Source: Paenibacillus massiliensis subsp. panacisoli DSM 21345 (lineage in GTDB: Bacteria > Bacillota > Bacilli > Paenibacillales > Paenibacillaceae). From it: a DNA stretch of 64,000 bases. Positions 42,314 through 51,565 of this stretch are shown piece after piece (the stretch's first letter is position 1; each line of letters starts with the position of its first letter). The DNA lies in the NCBI RefSeq assembly GCF_000426545.1, contig NZ_KE384535.1:182670-246669 (forward strand), given 5' to 3'. The translations under genes were made by a program, and so were the position numbers. Below the pieces are notes generated by a model, which was not told the origin of the DNA, searched no databases, and saw only the letters and a list, made by a program, of their open reading frames with translations.

Positions 42314-43105
42314 TTAGGCCTCATACCCATAAGCTTCGAACTGTGTGAGCGCAGGGAAGAGGGCAGGGTCATCAGATTTGATCAGCTCGCCCAGCTTGAC
42401 CCACTCCACAGTCTTCGGCTCGAACGTAATGGACTGTGCTTTGCCCGACTTGATCAGACTCGGTGTCAGGACACTTCCGTCGGAGAAGGTTAAGGTGACC
42501 TTCTCCCAATAATTATCATGAGGGAAATCAGCACGAAGGTATAATACAATCTTATCAATCTTTACGCTACGGCCAAAATCAAGGGTGAATTCTGCGTCTG
42601 CCTGCTGGTTAATCCCCCAGGACTCAAAAGGCCACTCTCCGTGCGAGTACGTTACGGTGTTGCCATTGATCGCATTGCGAGCAGCGAACACGGCCTCGCC
42701 GCGAGTCTCCACGTTGGCTGAAGCATGTGGGAACAAGGTGCTGTTGGTATGATGATCGTAATCGTTTCTGGCTAGATTCTTATAGGCTGCGACTTCTTCC
42801 GCTGTTGCTACCCGTGCTGTAAGCAGATGAAGCTCACCGGAGAAGGATTTTGGTGAATAGGATGTTTTCTTCTCGGCGAAAGGAATCAGAAGACGATACT
42901 CCTGTCCACTGCAATACACAAAGGTCTCGCTCATGGCATCGTCCAGCTGGATATACAAATAGGAGTGGACCGAGGAGCATCTCAGCACAATAGAATCGCC
43001 GGGCTGATAGGCTTGGGCATACACCAGATGTGTCTTCTCGGAATCCGTGTGCTCTGCAAGGATATTTCCTTCCGCATTTTGTACTTCAATTGTTAGCTTC
43101 GTCAT
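42314..43105 (-). CDS. Putative carbohydrate-binding beta-sandwich protein
   Basis: 263 residues, no signal peptide. The C-terminal half resembles a galactose-binding-like (F5/8 type C) domain: TRGEAVFAARNAINGNTVTYSHGEWPFESWGINQQADAEFTLDFGRSVKIDKIVLYLRADFPHDNYWEKVTLTFSDGS, where the NGN, WG and IVLYLR strands are typical. The N-terminal half is beta-rich and unknown. It is convergent with nothing and shares a regulon-like position with an AraC gene and a GH105 hydrolase; intracellular handling of pectin fragments is possible. The ATG at 43105 lies 6 nt after GAGGTG; the ATG at 43117 overlaps that site. Confidence 0.65.
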   Translation of the reverse strand: MTKLTIEVQNAEGNILAEHTDSEKTHLVYAQAYQPGDSIVLRCSSVHSYLYIQLDDAMSETFVYCSGQEYRLLIPFAEKKTSYSPKSFSGELHLLTARVATAEEVAAYKNLARNDYDHHTNSTLFPHASANVETRGEAVFAARNAINGNTVTYSHGEWPFESWGINQQADAEFTLDFGRSVKIDKIVLYLRADFPHDNYWEKVTLTFSDGSVLTPSLIKSGKAQSITFEPKTVEWVKLGELIKSDDPALFPALTQFEAYGYEA

Positions 43106-43238
43106 AGTACACCTCATAAGTTACCAACCTATTTATTCTGCTATGGATCAGGCCGGAATTTTAATAAATCGCTTCCAATATAGCATGCCACTGTCTCCAA
43201 AAGTCCCGCTCTGTATCACAAAAATCACGTTTTATTGT

Positions 43239-44129
43239 TCAGTTAAAATGGGGGAGTTTGCTTTCCTTGGTCTTCATTCTGAACTTCAGAGGAGTCAGAC
43301 GATAGGTTCGCTTGAAGCAGGCTATGAAGTGGGACACATTCTGAAACCCGATCTGATTGGCAATCGCTTCTACTGGCTGCGAGGTCGTCTCCAGCAGGTG
43401 GGCTGCCACCTTGATTCGCTTGGCTGCTAGATACTCACTCAGGTTGCTGCCAGTCTCCTTTTTGAACAGGCGAGATACATAGGACCTTGTCAAGTGCAGC
43501 TCATGTGCGAGTTTGTTCAATATATCTGATTCCATGTAATGCGTCTCAATCCAGTTCATAATAATCTCCGAATACTCTTCTGGGCGCCGACCCAGAGAGG
43601 GCTTGGCCTCTGATATGGGGATCAGCTTTTCCATCGCCGTCAGTAACCGCAGCATGAAGACAGTAATCTCCTCCTGAGAAGCACCTCGATCTGTATGAGC
43701 CAGTTGCTCATAATCTGTCATACATTGCGCGAATTGCTCCAGTTCCTCCCCCAGATCAAATGCACGTTCGATGTCACTGGCGTAGCACAGGCGGTCAAAC
43801 AACTCACGTCGCCGCGGAAAATCATGCAGATATTGTTCAATATAAGGATGATTCAGATGAATGACAGCTCTCTCATATGCGCAATCCTCTGTTATTTTGG
43901 CATATACCTTATGAATCTCGAAGGGCTGAAATACAAAGAGCATACCCTTTCTAATCTGATAGGTCTGATTATTCATGACGACGATGCCGTCACCGTTATA
44001 GATAATCAATAGCTCACAGCATTGGTGCCAATGATAGAAGCTAATGTTCGGAGTTCGGGTCACATGGCGATCCGTCCATACGATGGGTGCACCGTGAAAT
44101 GCTACTGATTCAAAGCCAAGAGACATGCT
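43239..44129 (-). CDS. AraC-family sugar-responsive regulator
   Basis: About 296 residues. The N-terminal cupin-like AraC sensor has ISFYHWHQCCELLIIYNGDGIVVMNNQTYQIRKGMLFVFQPFEIHKVYA, and the C-terminal double helix-turn-helix has LNKLAHELHLTRSYVSRLFKKETGSNLSEYLAAKRIKVAAHLLETT and QPVEAIANQIGFQNVSHFIACFKRTYRLTPLKFR. This is the usual layout of AraC activators of sugar use. It is divergent from a GH105 hydrolase gene across about 250 bp, so that gene and the downstream 42314 gene are likely targets. The start codon choice is uncertain. Confidence 0.88.
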   Translation of the reverse strand, partial: SMSLGFESVAFHGAPIVWTDRHVTRTPNISFYHWHQCCELLIIYNGDGIVVMNNQTYQIRKGMLFVFQPFEIHKVYAKITEDCAYERAVIHLNHPYIEQYLHDFPRRRELFDRLCYASDIERAFDLGEELEQFAQCMTDYEQLAHTDRGASQEEITVFMLRLLTAMEKLIPISEAKPSLGRRPEEYSEIIMNWIETHYMESDILNKLAHELHLTRSYVSRLFKKETGSNLSEYLAAKRIKVAAHLLETTSQPVEAIANQIGFQNVSHFIACFKRTYRLTPLKFRMKTKESKLPHFN

Positions 44130-44378
44130 GTAGCCCACTTCCACTAGAATTTGCTTTTAGTGTAGCACTGATGATAGCGTTATCACAAGTGAAATGAACC
44201 GTTATTTCTGTTGTATAAATCCACACTTTTCAAGATTCTAGCATGCTATACTGAGGTCGCTAATCGAGTCCAGTGGACTTTTAACGTTTTGTTATAGTCC
44301 TCATGCACTCATATAGATGTAGGGTCACCGCAGTTGCAGGAATGTAAGAATATATGAACGAAGGTGGGGCTGTGCTCT

Positions 44379-45536
44379 ATGCTGACATTAGATCAATCTA
44401 CGGAATGGCTGCAGGATGTGCTGCAAAGAATGACAGACAAAATGGATTGGGTAAGCGACAAATCCAAAGATAAAATTCCCTATACCACGATTCAGGGTGA
44501 GCATGATGATCGGGGGACGTGGAATCCTAGCGGTACAGCCGACAATGGTATCAATTGGTGGACGAATGGCTTCTGGGGCGGTATGCTGTGGCAGATGTAT
44601 CACGTTACTGGTGAGAACAAGTACAAGGAGTATGCCAACCTGTTGGAGGATAAGCTTGATCCGTGCTTTGAGCAATTCTACGGTCTGCATCATGATGTAG
44701 GGTTCATGTGGCTGCCGACCAGTGTGGCAAATTATCAATTAACAGGCAATCCTGATTCACGAAAAAGGGCACTTCATGCCGCCAATCTCCTCGCCGGACG
44801 CTATAATCCAATTGGGGAATTCATCCGTGCGTGGAACGATCTCCCGAATGAAGATACCCGCGGTTGGGCAATTATCGACTGTATGTTCAATATTCCACTC
44901 CTTTATTGGGCCAGCGCAGAGACTGGAGATCCTCGCTTCAAGCACATCGCCATGAAGCATGCAGACACTGTGATGAACAGCTTCGTCCGACCCGACGGCT
45001 CTGTCCATCATATTGTGGAGTTCGATCCTTTCGTGGGTGGTGTGGTCAAAACCTATGGTGGGCAGGGATATGAGGACGGCTCAGCCTGGACACGGGGGCA
45101 GACTTGGGGATTGTATGGCTTCATGATGAGCTACAGGCACACAGGCAAAGAAGAGTATCTGCATACTGCCAAGCGCATTGCTCATTATTTTATAGCTAAT
45201 ATTCCAGCAGACGGCATCATCCCGGTTGATTTCAGACAGCCCAAGGAACCCGCTTACGAGGATTCTACCGCTGCCGCTATTGCAGCATGTGGGTTAATCG
45301 AAATCTCCAAGGTAGTCGGGCCCTATGAAAAGGAACTGTACCTTGGAGCGGCATTGAGATTACTGCAAGCACTAGATGGGACGCGTACGGACTGGAGCAC
45401 AGATAACGACTGCTTCCTCAAGAACGGCTCCGCATCCTATCACAACAAGGAGCATCATCAATCAATCATCTACGGTGACTATTACTTTATGGAAGCGATA
45501 CTGAAGCTGAAGGGTCAGGATCTGTATTTTTGGTAA
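44379..45536 (+). CDS. Unsaturated glucuronyl/rhamnogalacturonyl hydrolase, GH105 family
   Basis: About 385 residues, cytoplasmic, no signal peptide. It hydrolyses unsaturated uronyl disaccharides released by pectin lyases. The (alpha/alpha)6 barrel shows NGINWWTNGFWGGMLWQMY, VGFMWLPTSVANYQLTGN, RGWAIIDCMFNIPLLYWAS (with catalytic-region Asp), YEDGSAWTRGQTWGLYGFMMSYRHTG and YEDSTAAAIAACGLIEIS, all conserved in YteR/YesR. AAGGTGGGG precedes the ATG. It is controlled probably by the divergent AraC gene. With the lyase at 49361 it indicates growth on pectin. Confidence 0.9.
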   Translation: MLTLDQSTEWLQDVLQRMTDKMDWVSDKSKDKIPYTTIQGEHDDRGTWNPSGTADNGINWWTNGFWGGMLWQMYHVTGENKYKEYANLLEDKLDPCFEQFYGLHHDVGFMWLPTSVANYQLTGNPDSRKRALHAANLLAGRYNPIGEFIRAWNDLPNEDTRGWAIIDCMFNIPLLYWASAETGDPRFKHIAMKHADTVMNSFVRPDGSVHHIVEFDPFVGGVVKTYGGQGYEDGSAWTRGQTWGLYGFMMSYRHTGKEEYLHTAKRIAHYFIANIPADGIIPVDFRQPKEPAYEDSTAAAIAACGLIEISKVVGPYEKELYLGAALRLLQALDGTRTDWSTDNDCFLKNGSASYHNKEHHQSIIYGDYYFMEAILKLKGQDLYFW

Positions 45537-45568
45537 GAGAGATTAGCGATGCTATAGCTCAAAAAAAA

Positions 45569-45603
45569 GGGGATGCCTCGCCAATACTGGTCCGGGCATC
45601 CCC
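45569..45603 (-). terminator. Intrinsic terminator of hflX, possibly also of the GH105 gene
   Basis: GGGGATGCC (45569-45577) and GGCATCCCC (45595-45603) pair exactly. On the minus strand the stem is followed by eight T residues, so it ends hflX; on the plus strand it lies 33 bp after the GH105 stop without a T tract. Confidence 0.8.
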
Positions 45604-45635
45604 TGTAGTGCATTAGATGTTCCTACGTGATATTC

Positions 45636-46946
45636 TCAGTCACTTGCAGATACGGTAGCTGTATCCTGCTGAGAGGGGAGATCATAGATCACGATCTCAT
45701 CCTTGTATCGCTCCATATCTGCCGGGCTGCAGTGTACGCTCATCCGGGTACCTTCATCCTCGTGGGACATTGAGGTGACTTCAGCATAGCTCTTGAAGTA
45801 AGAGACGATATGACCCTTATCATAGGGAACAAGAATCTCCAATTGGACTTCATCATGGAATAGGCGCTCGGTCAGAATGTTCGATAATTCATCGATGCCT
45901 ATGGCTTGGTGTGCAGACAGGTAGATGGCATCCCCCTCAATACGTGGGTAGGACTCATGGGTTAGATCTGCTTTGTTATAGACCATGAACTCCTGAACCT
46001 GATCTGCGCCCAGCTCACGCAAGGTCTCACGTGTTACTTGAATGTGGGCCTGCTGCTCTGGATGAGAGGAGTCAACAACGTGCAGTAGCAGATCCGACTC
46101 CGCGACTTCCTCAAGAGTAGAACGGAAGGCCTTGACCAGATGATGCGGCAGCCTGCTGACGAAGCCGACGGTATCCGTCAGTACGATCGAGCGATTGCCC
46201 TGCAGACGAATGCTGCGGGACTTCGTCTCCAGTGTAGCAAATAGCATATCATGTGCGAAGACCTGCTTGCCTTGACCAGGGTGATATCGTTCCAGCATGG
46301 TGTTCAGCAGCGAGGACTTGCCCGCATTGGTGTAGCCTACAAGTGAAACGACAGGCACCTCATTCTTGCGGCGTTGCTTACGTAGCTGTTGGCGTCTTGC
46401 AGCTAGCTTCGTGAGCTCTGCTTCGAGCATCGTGATTCGCTCCTCAATACGGCGGCGATCCAGCTCCAGTCGAGTCTCGCCTGAACCACGATTCTTTAAT
46501 CCAGCCCCGCCCCCTTGGCGTCCCAGGCTCTCACGACTGCCTACCAGTCTTGGCAGCATATATTGCAGTCGAGCTACTTCAACCTGTAGCTGAGCCTCAC
46601 GTGTCTGAGCACGCTCAGCGAAGATCTCCAGGATCAGCATCGTGCGGTCGATAATCCGACAGTCGAGGACAGCCTCCAGATTGCGAATCTGCGAGGGGGA
46701 GAGCTCATCGTTGAAGATAACAGCCGGCGAGTCATGTGCCTCCAGCATGGCTTGCAGTTCCTGAAGCTTGCCGCGGCCAATGTAATAAGATGAGTGAAGG
46801 CGTTCAGCCTTCTGCGTCAATTCTCCTACGGGTTGTAGATCGCAGGCTGTCGCCAGATTAGCCAGCTCCTCCATGCCGTATTCAAAATCCGTCTGCCGCT
46901 GTAATTGAACACCTACGAGTAATACTTTGTTACGCTTTTCTTTCAT
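45636..46946 (-). CDS. hflX: Ribosome-splitting GTPase HflX
   Basis: 436 residues. N-terminal domain with QLQRQTDFEYGMEELANLATACDLQPVGELTQ and the ...SYYIGRGKLQELQAML signature, a helical linker (GSGETRLELDRRRIEERITMLEAELTKL), then the GTPase domain: GYTNAGKSSLLN (G1), DTVGFVSRLPHHLVKAFRSTLEEV (G3), VYNKAD (G4) and SAHQ (G5). HflX rescues stalled 70S ribosomes and, in some firmicutes, gives macrolide or lincosamide tolerance. The ATG at 46946 follows AAAGGA; an in-frame ATG at 47018 lies on the leader terminator. A promoter, possible uORF and terminator lie upstream (47017-47501), so the gene may be induced by attenuation. Confidence 0.92.
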   Translation of the reverse strand: MKEKRNKVLLVGVQLQRQTDFEYGMEELANLATACDLQPVGELTQKAERLHSSYYIGRGKLQELQAMLEAHDSPAVIFNDELSPSQIRNLEAVLDCRIIDRTMLILEIFAERAQTREAQLQVEVARLQYMLPRLVGSRESLGRQGGGAGLKNRGSGETRLELDRRRIEERITMLEAELTKLAARRQQLRKQRRKNEVPVVSLVGYTNAGKSSLLNTMLERYHPGQGKQVFAHDMLFATLETKSRSIRLQGNRSIVLTDTVGFVSRLPHHLVKAFRSTLEEVAESDLLLHVVDSSHPEQQAHIQVTRETLRELGADQVQEFMVYNKADLTHESYPRIEGDAIYLSAHQAIGIDELSNILTERLFHDEVQLEILVPYDKGHIVSYFKSYAEVTSMSHEDEGTRMSVHCSPADMERYKDEIVIYDLPSQQDTATVSASD

Positions 46947-47016
46947 ATATGAATCATCCTTTCTTATTGTCCATTCGGGTAGTACATCTAATGCAGAGTA
47001 TTCGGCCCCAAGAAGC

Positions 47017-47046
47017 ACAAAAAAACACAGGCAAGGCTGCCTGTGT
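47017..47046 (-). terminator. Terminator upstream of hflX (possible attenuator)
   Basis: On the minus strand CACAGGCA pairs with TGCCTGTG around GCCT, followed by seven T residues. It lies 71 bp before the hflX start, downstream of a 450-nt gene-free transcript. Confidence 0.75.
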
Positions 47047-47501
47047 GCATAAGCAAAAGGAGATCAGTTGGTTGATGGAGTGAACCCATACCGTCACATT
47101 CCTAGAAGACGAGTAGCGTAGCAAGAGAAGGTTGGTCCGTAGATTGCGGATGTACAACCAGTAGCTACGTATTTTAGATAAGCCTTGAGCTCGAAGCCTA
47201 GTCCAGAAGGGGGGCGTACAGAAGGTTCAGCTTACTGGAATTGCAAGCATAATCATCCGTTGACCTGATGAATTCATGGACGTGAAGCGTTAGATGAAGG
47301 CGATTACTCGTCATAGCAGGGGAGACATAGCTCTTCTAGTCATACAAAGGGAGCTGGCAACCCTGCAGAATGGGTAAGTGGACAGACCTATCCTGATTCC
47401 TCTGCCTACGGGCAGATCCTTGGGGCAAGTTCTAAATTAGCCACGCAAAGTGCGAATCCGGATAAAATGTATCACACCTAACCCTCCGTTCATGTAAAAG
47501 T
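47017..47501 (-). ncRNA. Predicted structured leader or noncoding RNA upstream of hflX
   Basis: The minus strand has a good extended promoter and a strong terminator 485 nt apart with no convincing gene between. The stretch holds many paired segments: GCAGGG/CCCTGC (around 47317-47366), AGCTC/GAGCT inside it, CTGCC/GGCAG with a TACG loop at 47402-47415, CGTAGC/GCTACG (around 47115-47167) and GGTTG/CAACC inside. A 12-codon uORF with a GGAGGG site starts at 47475 (GTG) and ends at 47437. No known RNA family is recognised by eye. It may be an antibiotic-sensing leader for hflX or a stand-alone RNA. Confidence 0.5.
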
Positions 47502-47507
47502 ATACCA

Positions 47508-47537
47508 AATATAGCATGGGTTACGGCGCCCAGTCAA
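47508..47537 (-). promoter_or_regulatory. Promoter of the hflX leader RNA
   Basis: Minus strand: TTGACT (47537-47532), 18-bp spacer and TATATT (47513-47508), with TGC directly before the -10 (extended -10). The predicted start is near 47501. Confidence 0.6.
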
Positions 47538-47899
47538 TGGGATTAATGAAGGAGATGAGGAACTAGTATGAAATGCTACTGAATGTCTGCTTCATTTATG
47601 GCAAATCATGATAAACAGAAGCATGTTTTAGGGTTGATACATACATAAAATTCCTTTTAATGAATCTTTATCACAATATTTGGTTAATGATATAACGTGA
47701 AAAATTACAAGGCATCATCAGATGGATTTTATAGATGTTTTGAAGGGTTATGCATCGTAGGAATCCCGGGGGATGATCGCTGGAGATTTCGCGTGTTGTA
47801 GAGGGTTATAGAAGCCTTAAAAATCGTATTGATTTTAAACTATTGGTGATTTATATTTGTCATCAGTCGATCGAAAATATGTGTGCATGCCGCAATAAA
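47538..47899. other. Gene-free AT-rich stretch
   Basis: Between the leader promoter and the antiporter gene I see no convincing gene, repeat or RNA motif. The antiporter promoter should be here but I cannot place it with confidence. Confidence 0.5.
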
Positions 47900-49075
47900 A
47901 TGGAGAGTTCTGTGGAGTTTATTCTAACTTTTCTTGTTATATTGTTATTTACAAAAATGGCCGGGGATGTGTCTGTACGTATAGGACAACCAGCGGTTCT
48001 CGGAAAGCTGATTGCAGGAATTGTATTGGGACCTGCGCTGTTGGGTGTAGTGCAAAGTAATGATTTCATTCACTATTTCTCTGAAATCGGCGTCTTGCTC
48101 CTAATGTTCATAGCGGGCCTGGAGACGAATTTGGAACAATTGCGCCGCCAATGGAAGCCAGCCTTTGCAGTGGCTGTTGGTGGGATTATTCTACCCTTTA
48201 TTGCAGGCTCCGCGGTTGCAGGTATGTTCGGATGGGGACTGAATTACACCTTGTTCATGGGTGTGCTGTTCAGTGCGACTTCTGTTAGCATTTCAGTACA
48301 GGTACTTAAGGAAATGAATCGGCTTGATTCTCGTGAAGGAACGACTATATTGGGCGCAGCTGTAGTGGATGACGTCCTGGTCGTGATCCTGCTGGCTGTG
48401 ATGATGAGCTTTCTCGGAGCGGGAGAGCAGACAGCGCTAGGACTAGTTGTTGGTAAAAAGCTAATCTTTATTGCCGTTATAGTGGTTGTAGGCGGTCTAG
48501 TGGTCCCCAGACTTATGAAGTCATTGTCCAGGCTTAAGGTTAGTGAGCCGATTATTTCGATCGCGCTGATTATTTGCTTTGGATTTGCCTATTTTGCAGA
48601 TCTTATGGGGATGGCAGGAATTATTGGCTCCTTTGCAGCAGGGCTGGCTGTCTCACGGACGGAATTCAGAACCACTGTGGAGAAGAAAATCGAACCCATT
48701 GCTTATGCCGTGTTCGTGCCCGTTTTTTTTGTAAGCATAGGGCTAAACGTCTCCTTTGAAGGTATACTTGATCAGCTTGGCTTTATGGTGATTCTGACAG
48801 TTGCTGCGGTTATATCCAAGCTACTCGGGGGCGCACTGGGGGCCAAAGTAACAGGCTTTTCCAATCAGAAAGCCTTTGCTGTCGGAGCAGGGATGGTCTC
48901 CCGCGGAGAGGTGGCCCTGATTATAGCAGCCATGGGTCTGCAGAGTGGACTGCTATTACCAGAGTACTTCACTTCTGTAATTATGATGATCATAATCACT
49001 ACTTTGGTGGCACCACCGCTGCTCAAAATCTTTTTTGTCGATAAAATCAATAGGAATACATCGCTTAAACAGTAG
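47900..49075 (+). CDS. Cation/proton antiporter, CPA2/GerN-NapA family
   Basis: About 391 residues with 11-12 hydrophobic segments. The N-terminal FTKMAGDVSVRIGQPAVLGKLIAGIVLGPALLG, the IAGLETNLEQLRRQWKPAF segment, the FSATSVSISVQVLKEM helix and the catalytic VVDDVLVVILLAVM motif with two Asp are diagnostic of CPA2 exchangers; GMVSRGEVALIIAAMGLQSG is also typical. It exchanges Na+ or K+ for H+. The Kef NAD-binding domain is absent. There is no clear ribosome-binding site; candidate starts at 47843 (TTG), 47879 and 47900 are in frame, and the last fits homologues best. Confidence 0.85.
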   Translation: MESSVEFILTFLVILLFTKMAGDVSVRIGQPAVLGKLIAGIVLGPALLGVVQSNDFIHYFSEIGVLLLMFIAGLETNLEQLRRQWKPAFAVAVGGIILPFIAGSAVAGMFGWGLNYTLFMGVLFSATSVSISVQVLKEMNRLDSREGTTILGAAVVDDVLVVILLAVMMSFLGAGEQTALGLVVGKKLIFIAVIVVVGGLVVPRLMKSLSRLKVSEPIISIALIICFGFAYFADLMGMAGIIGSFAAGLAVSRTEFRTTVEKKIEPIAYAVFVPVFFVSIGLNVSFEGILDQLGFMVILTVAAVISKLLGGALGAKVTGFSNQKAFAVGAGMVSRGEVALIIAAMGLQSGLLLPEYFTSVIMMIIITTLVAPPLLKIFFVDKINRNTSLKQ

Positions 49076-49317
49076 CATTTCTCTGGTAGTTTTATTATTC
49101 CAGTTCCTTAATCTAAATACCTTCGAGAGAATGCTGCCATGTCGTGAGATATGGAGATGCTCTTGGAGGTGTTTTTTTGTTGCTAGGAGATGTGTTTTAT
49201 TCTTAGCAAAAGTAAGGTACTCGGCAAGTAACCCAATAATAACGGGTTCGAAATAAGATTCAGCATTTATTATATTGGAAAAGATGGAGTTTTTCTCAAA
49301 AAAAGTTATATTAGAGT

Positions 49318-49331
49318 TGTAAGCGTTGTCA
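49318..49331 (+). promoter_or_regulatory. CcpA cre site of the pectate-lyase-like gene
   Basis: TGTAAGCGTTGTCA matches TGWAANCGNTNWCA at every position. It lies 6 bp after a TATATT -10 candidate (49307-49312) and 30 bp before the start codon, a typical roadblock position for carbon catabolite repression. Confidence 0.75.
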
Positions 49332-49360
49332 TCAAATTAAACATAAAGGAGAGTGTACTT

Positions 49361-50662
49361 ATGAAAGTAAGTAGCAGAATGCAGTGCATCGGAAAAGTAA
49401 GCATATGTATGCTGTTGCTGTGGTCTTGGATCATGGTGGCAGGAGCAGGACAAGCTGGAGCTGAGCCCGTATTTCCAGGAGCAGTGGGATTTGGGACGGA
49501 TACGCCAGCAGGCCGGGGTGGGAAAGTGATCAAAGTTACGAATCTGAACAACGAAGGACCAGGTTCATTTCGTGAGGCATTGGCGGCTAAAGGGCCGCGT
49601 ATAATCGTATTTGAAGTCGGCGGAATCATTGATTTGGAGAAGGAGAGATTGGATCTAAGAGAGCCTTATGTAACTATTGCAGGTCAGACGGCCCCTTCGC
49701 CAGGCATCACATTCATACGAGGAGGTATGCAGATCCGTACACATGATGTGCTAATGCAGCATGTCCGATTCCGCATGGGAGATGCTGAGAGTGCACCGGG
49801 TTCAGGCTTTGAGCCGGATGTGTCCACTTATGGTGCCTCTGCGTATAACATTGTTATTGATCACTGCTCCTTCTCCTGGGGTGTGGATGAGAACATGTCT
49901 TTCTCCGGTCCACGAACGAATGGTCCTGAAGCGACTACACGCAGAGTAACGCTAAGCAACAATATTATCGCTGAAGGCTTGAATCATTCAGTACACGAGA
50001 AGGGCTCTCATTCTATGGGTACACTTGTTCATGATTATGTCCAGGATGTGGCTGTAATCGGTAATCTGTATGCCCATAATATGGAGCGTAATCCGTGGTT
50101 CAAGGGATTCGCGACGGGCGTCATTGTGAACAATGTGATCTATAATCCGGGAAAATGGGCTATCCGTCTCGGCTATGTGGAGAAGGAATGGGCCAATACA
50201 GGCATTACACCGGAAGGACCAAGGGTCAGTATTGTTGGGAATTATTTGCGGCACGGTGCAGACACGGTGCAAGGATTGGGACTGGTAGGTACGAACAGTA
50301 AGAGCGGCTCAGCCTATCTTGAGGATAATCTTGCTTATGATCAGAAAGACAAGCCTGCTCCGCTGACATTTGGCGGGATCGTAGAACTCAGCAATCCTCC
50401 TGTGTGGATTCAAGGGCTGAAAGCTGTCCCTGCTTCGGCAGTCTTGAAGGAGGTTACCACGCGTGCTGGAGCAAGACCTAAGGATCGTGATGCTACGGAT
50501 CAGCGAATTATCTCCGACGTGCTTGCAGGTCGAGGAGAACTGATTGATAGCCAGGAAGACGTAGGAGGATACCCGGATTCGAATCCCACTTATCGCACAT
50601 TACATGTGCCTGAACAAGGGATGGATGAATGGTTATATCAATTTTCCAGAGAATTGGAGTAA
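49361..50662 (+). CDS. Secreted pectate-lyase-like beta-helix protein
   Basis: 433 residues. A signal peptide (ICMLLLWSWIMVAGAGQAGA) ends near residue 33. The mature protein begins PVFPGAVGFGTDTPAGRGGKVIKVTNLNNEGPGSFREALAAKGPRIIVFEVGGIIDL, the standard opening of family 1-type pectate lyases, followed by right-handed beta-helix coils such as NIVIDHCSFSWGVDENMS (with the conserved Asp) and GNLYAHNMERNPWFKGF. It degrades polygalacturonate outside the cell and supplies substrates for the GH105 enzyme. AAAGGAGAG precedes the ATG. A perfect cre lies upstream. Confidence 0.88.
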   Translation: MKVSSRMQCIGKVSICMLLLWSWIMVAGAGQAGAEPVFPGAVGFGTDTPAGRGGKVIKVTNLNNEGPGSFREALAAKGPRIIVFEVGGIIDLEKERLDLREPYVTIAGQTAPSPGITFIRGGMQIRTHDVLMQHVRFRMGDAESAPGSGFEPDVSTYGASAYNIVIDHCSFSWGVDENMSFSGPRTNGPEATTRRVTLSNNIIAEGLNHSVHEKGSHSMGTLVHDYVQDVAVIGNLYAHNMERNPWFKGFATGVIVNNVIYNPGKWAIRLGYVEKEWANTGITPEGPRVSIVGNYLRHGADTVQGLGLVGTNSKSGSAYLEDNLAYDQKDKPAPLTFGGIVELSNPPVWIQGLKAVPASAVLKEVTTRAGARPKDRDATDQRIISDVLAGRGELIDSQEDVGGYPDSNPTYRTLHVPEQGMDEWLYQFSRELE

Positions 50663-50752
50663 TAGCATTGCAACTTCTGGTAGAATCATTGTGGATGATG
50701 CCATCGTGGCAATGAGCCAAGCGTATTTTGCTAAATAAGAAGTGAGGTGTGC

Positions 50753-51544
50753 TTGTACTTGGAGAATCACGAGCAATTAATTGGGGGACGAAGTGGTAAA
50801 ATTCAAAAGATCGGCAGGTTAGTCGTGCGACCTGCTCAGGCTTGGACTAACGATGTTCATTCCTTTTTGCGTTTTGTTCGTGCCGAAGGAGCTGAATTTG
50901 TTCCCATGCCTTATGGCATGAATGAATTGAAGCAGGAGCAGGTCTCCTATATGCCTGGCGAAGTGTTCAACTATCCATTGCCTGATCACATGCTGGCAGA
51001 CTCCATGCTCGTATCGGCAGCAAGGCTATTAAGGACCTTTCATCAATACAGTGAGAGGAATCTTGCTCATCTGACGGGGCAGGAGCACTGGATGCTGGAG
51101 AAGGTAAGCCCGATTGAGGTCATGTGCCATGGGGATTTTGCTCCTTATAATGTTACAATTATTTCGAATCAGGCGGTGGGGATGATAGATTTTGATACGC
51201 TGCATCCCGGACCAAGAATGTGGGATGTCGCCTATGCGGTCTATCGTTGGGTACCATTTAACGCTCCCATGCATCCAGATGCTCAAGGTGACTTGGACGA
51301 GCATATCCGAAAAGCCCGACTGTTCCTTGATACTTATGGAATTGGCCTGGAGGGTAAGGAGTCATTTGTCCGCATACTTATAGAACGGCTTGAAGCCCTA
51401 ACCCAATTCATGCGAAATGAAGCCAAGCAGGGGAACGAGGATTTTCAGTCTCATATCCAGGATGGACATCTGAGTGTGTATGTGAATGATATGGAGTACT
51501 TACGCAAGAATGAGCAGCAGATAACAAAGGGTATCATAGTCTAG
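50753..51544 (+). CDS. Aminoglycoside phosphotransferase-family kinase
   Basis: About 263 residues with an APH/choline-kinase-like fold. The catalytic loop VMCHGDFAPYNVTII (Asp in HGDFAPYN), and the Mg-binding VGMIDFDTLHPGPRMWDVAYAVYRW are clear. The N-terminal GKIQKIGRLVVRPAQAWTND is the nucleotide-binding lobe. Many such proteins phosphorylate unknown small molecules; resistance is not implied. The start is uncertain: GAGG is 5 nt before a TTG at 50753, with GTG 50747 and TTG 50759 also in frame. It is the last gene before the NRPS cluster and ends in a strong terminator. Confidence 0.8.
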   Translation: MYLENHEQLIGGRSGKIQKIGRLVVRPAQAWTNDVHSFLRFVRAEGAEFVPMPYGMNELKQEQVSYMPGEVFNYPLPDHMLADSMLVSAARLLRTFHQYSERNLAHLTGQEHWMLEKVSPIEVMCHGDFAPYNVTIISNQAVGMIDFDTLHPGPRMWDVAYAVYRWVPFNAPMHPDAQGDLDEHIRKARLFLDTYGIGLEGKESFVRILIERLEALTQFMRNEAKQGNEDFQSHIQDGHLSVYVNDMEYLRKNEQQITKGIIV

Positions 51545-51565
51545 TGTATTAAGGAAGATCAGCGA

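Noticed and set aside
46954..47157. Minus-strand frame overlapping the hflX leader terminator
   Set aside because: It crosses a strong terminator and has only a weak start; a uORF at 47475 is a better candidate.
47050..47500. RNase P RNA, tmRNA, 6S RNA or cobalamin/c-di-GMP riboswitch
   Set aside because: The conserved motifs of these families (for example GAGGAAAGTCC of RNase P RNA or an ALAA-coding tag of tmRNA) are absent on both strands.
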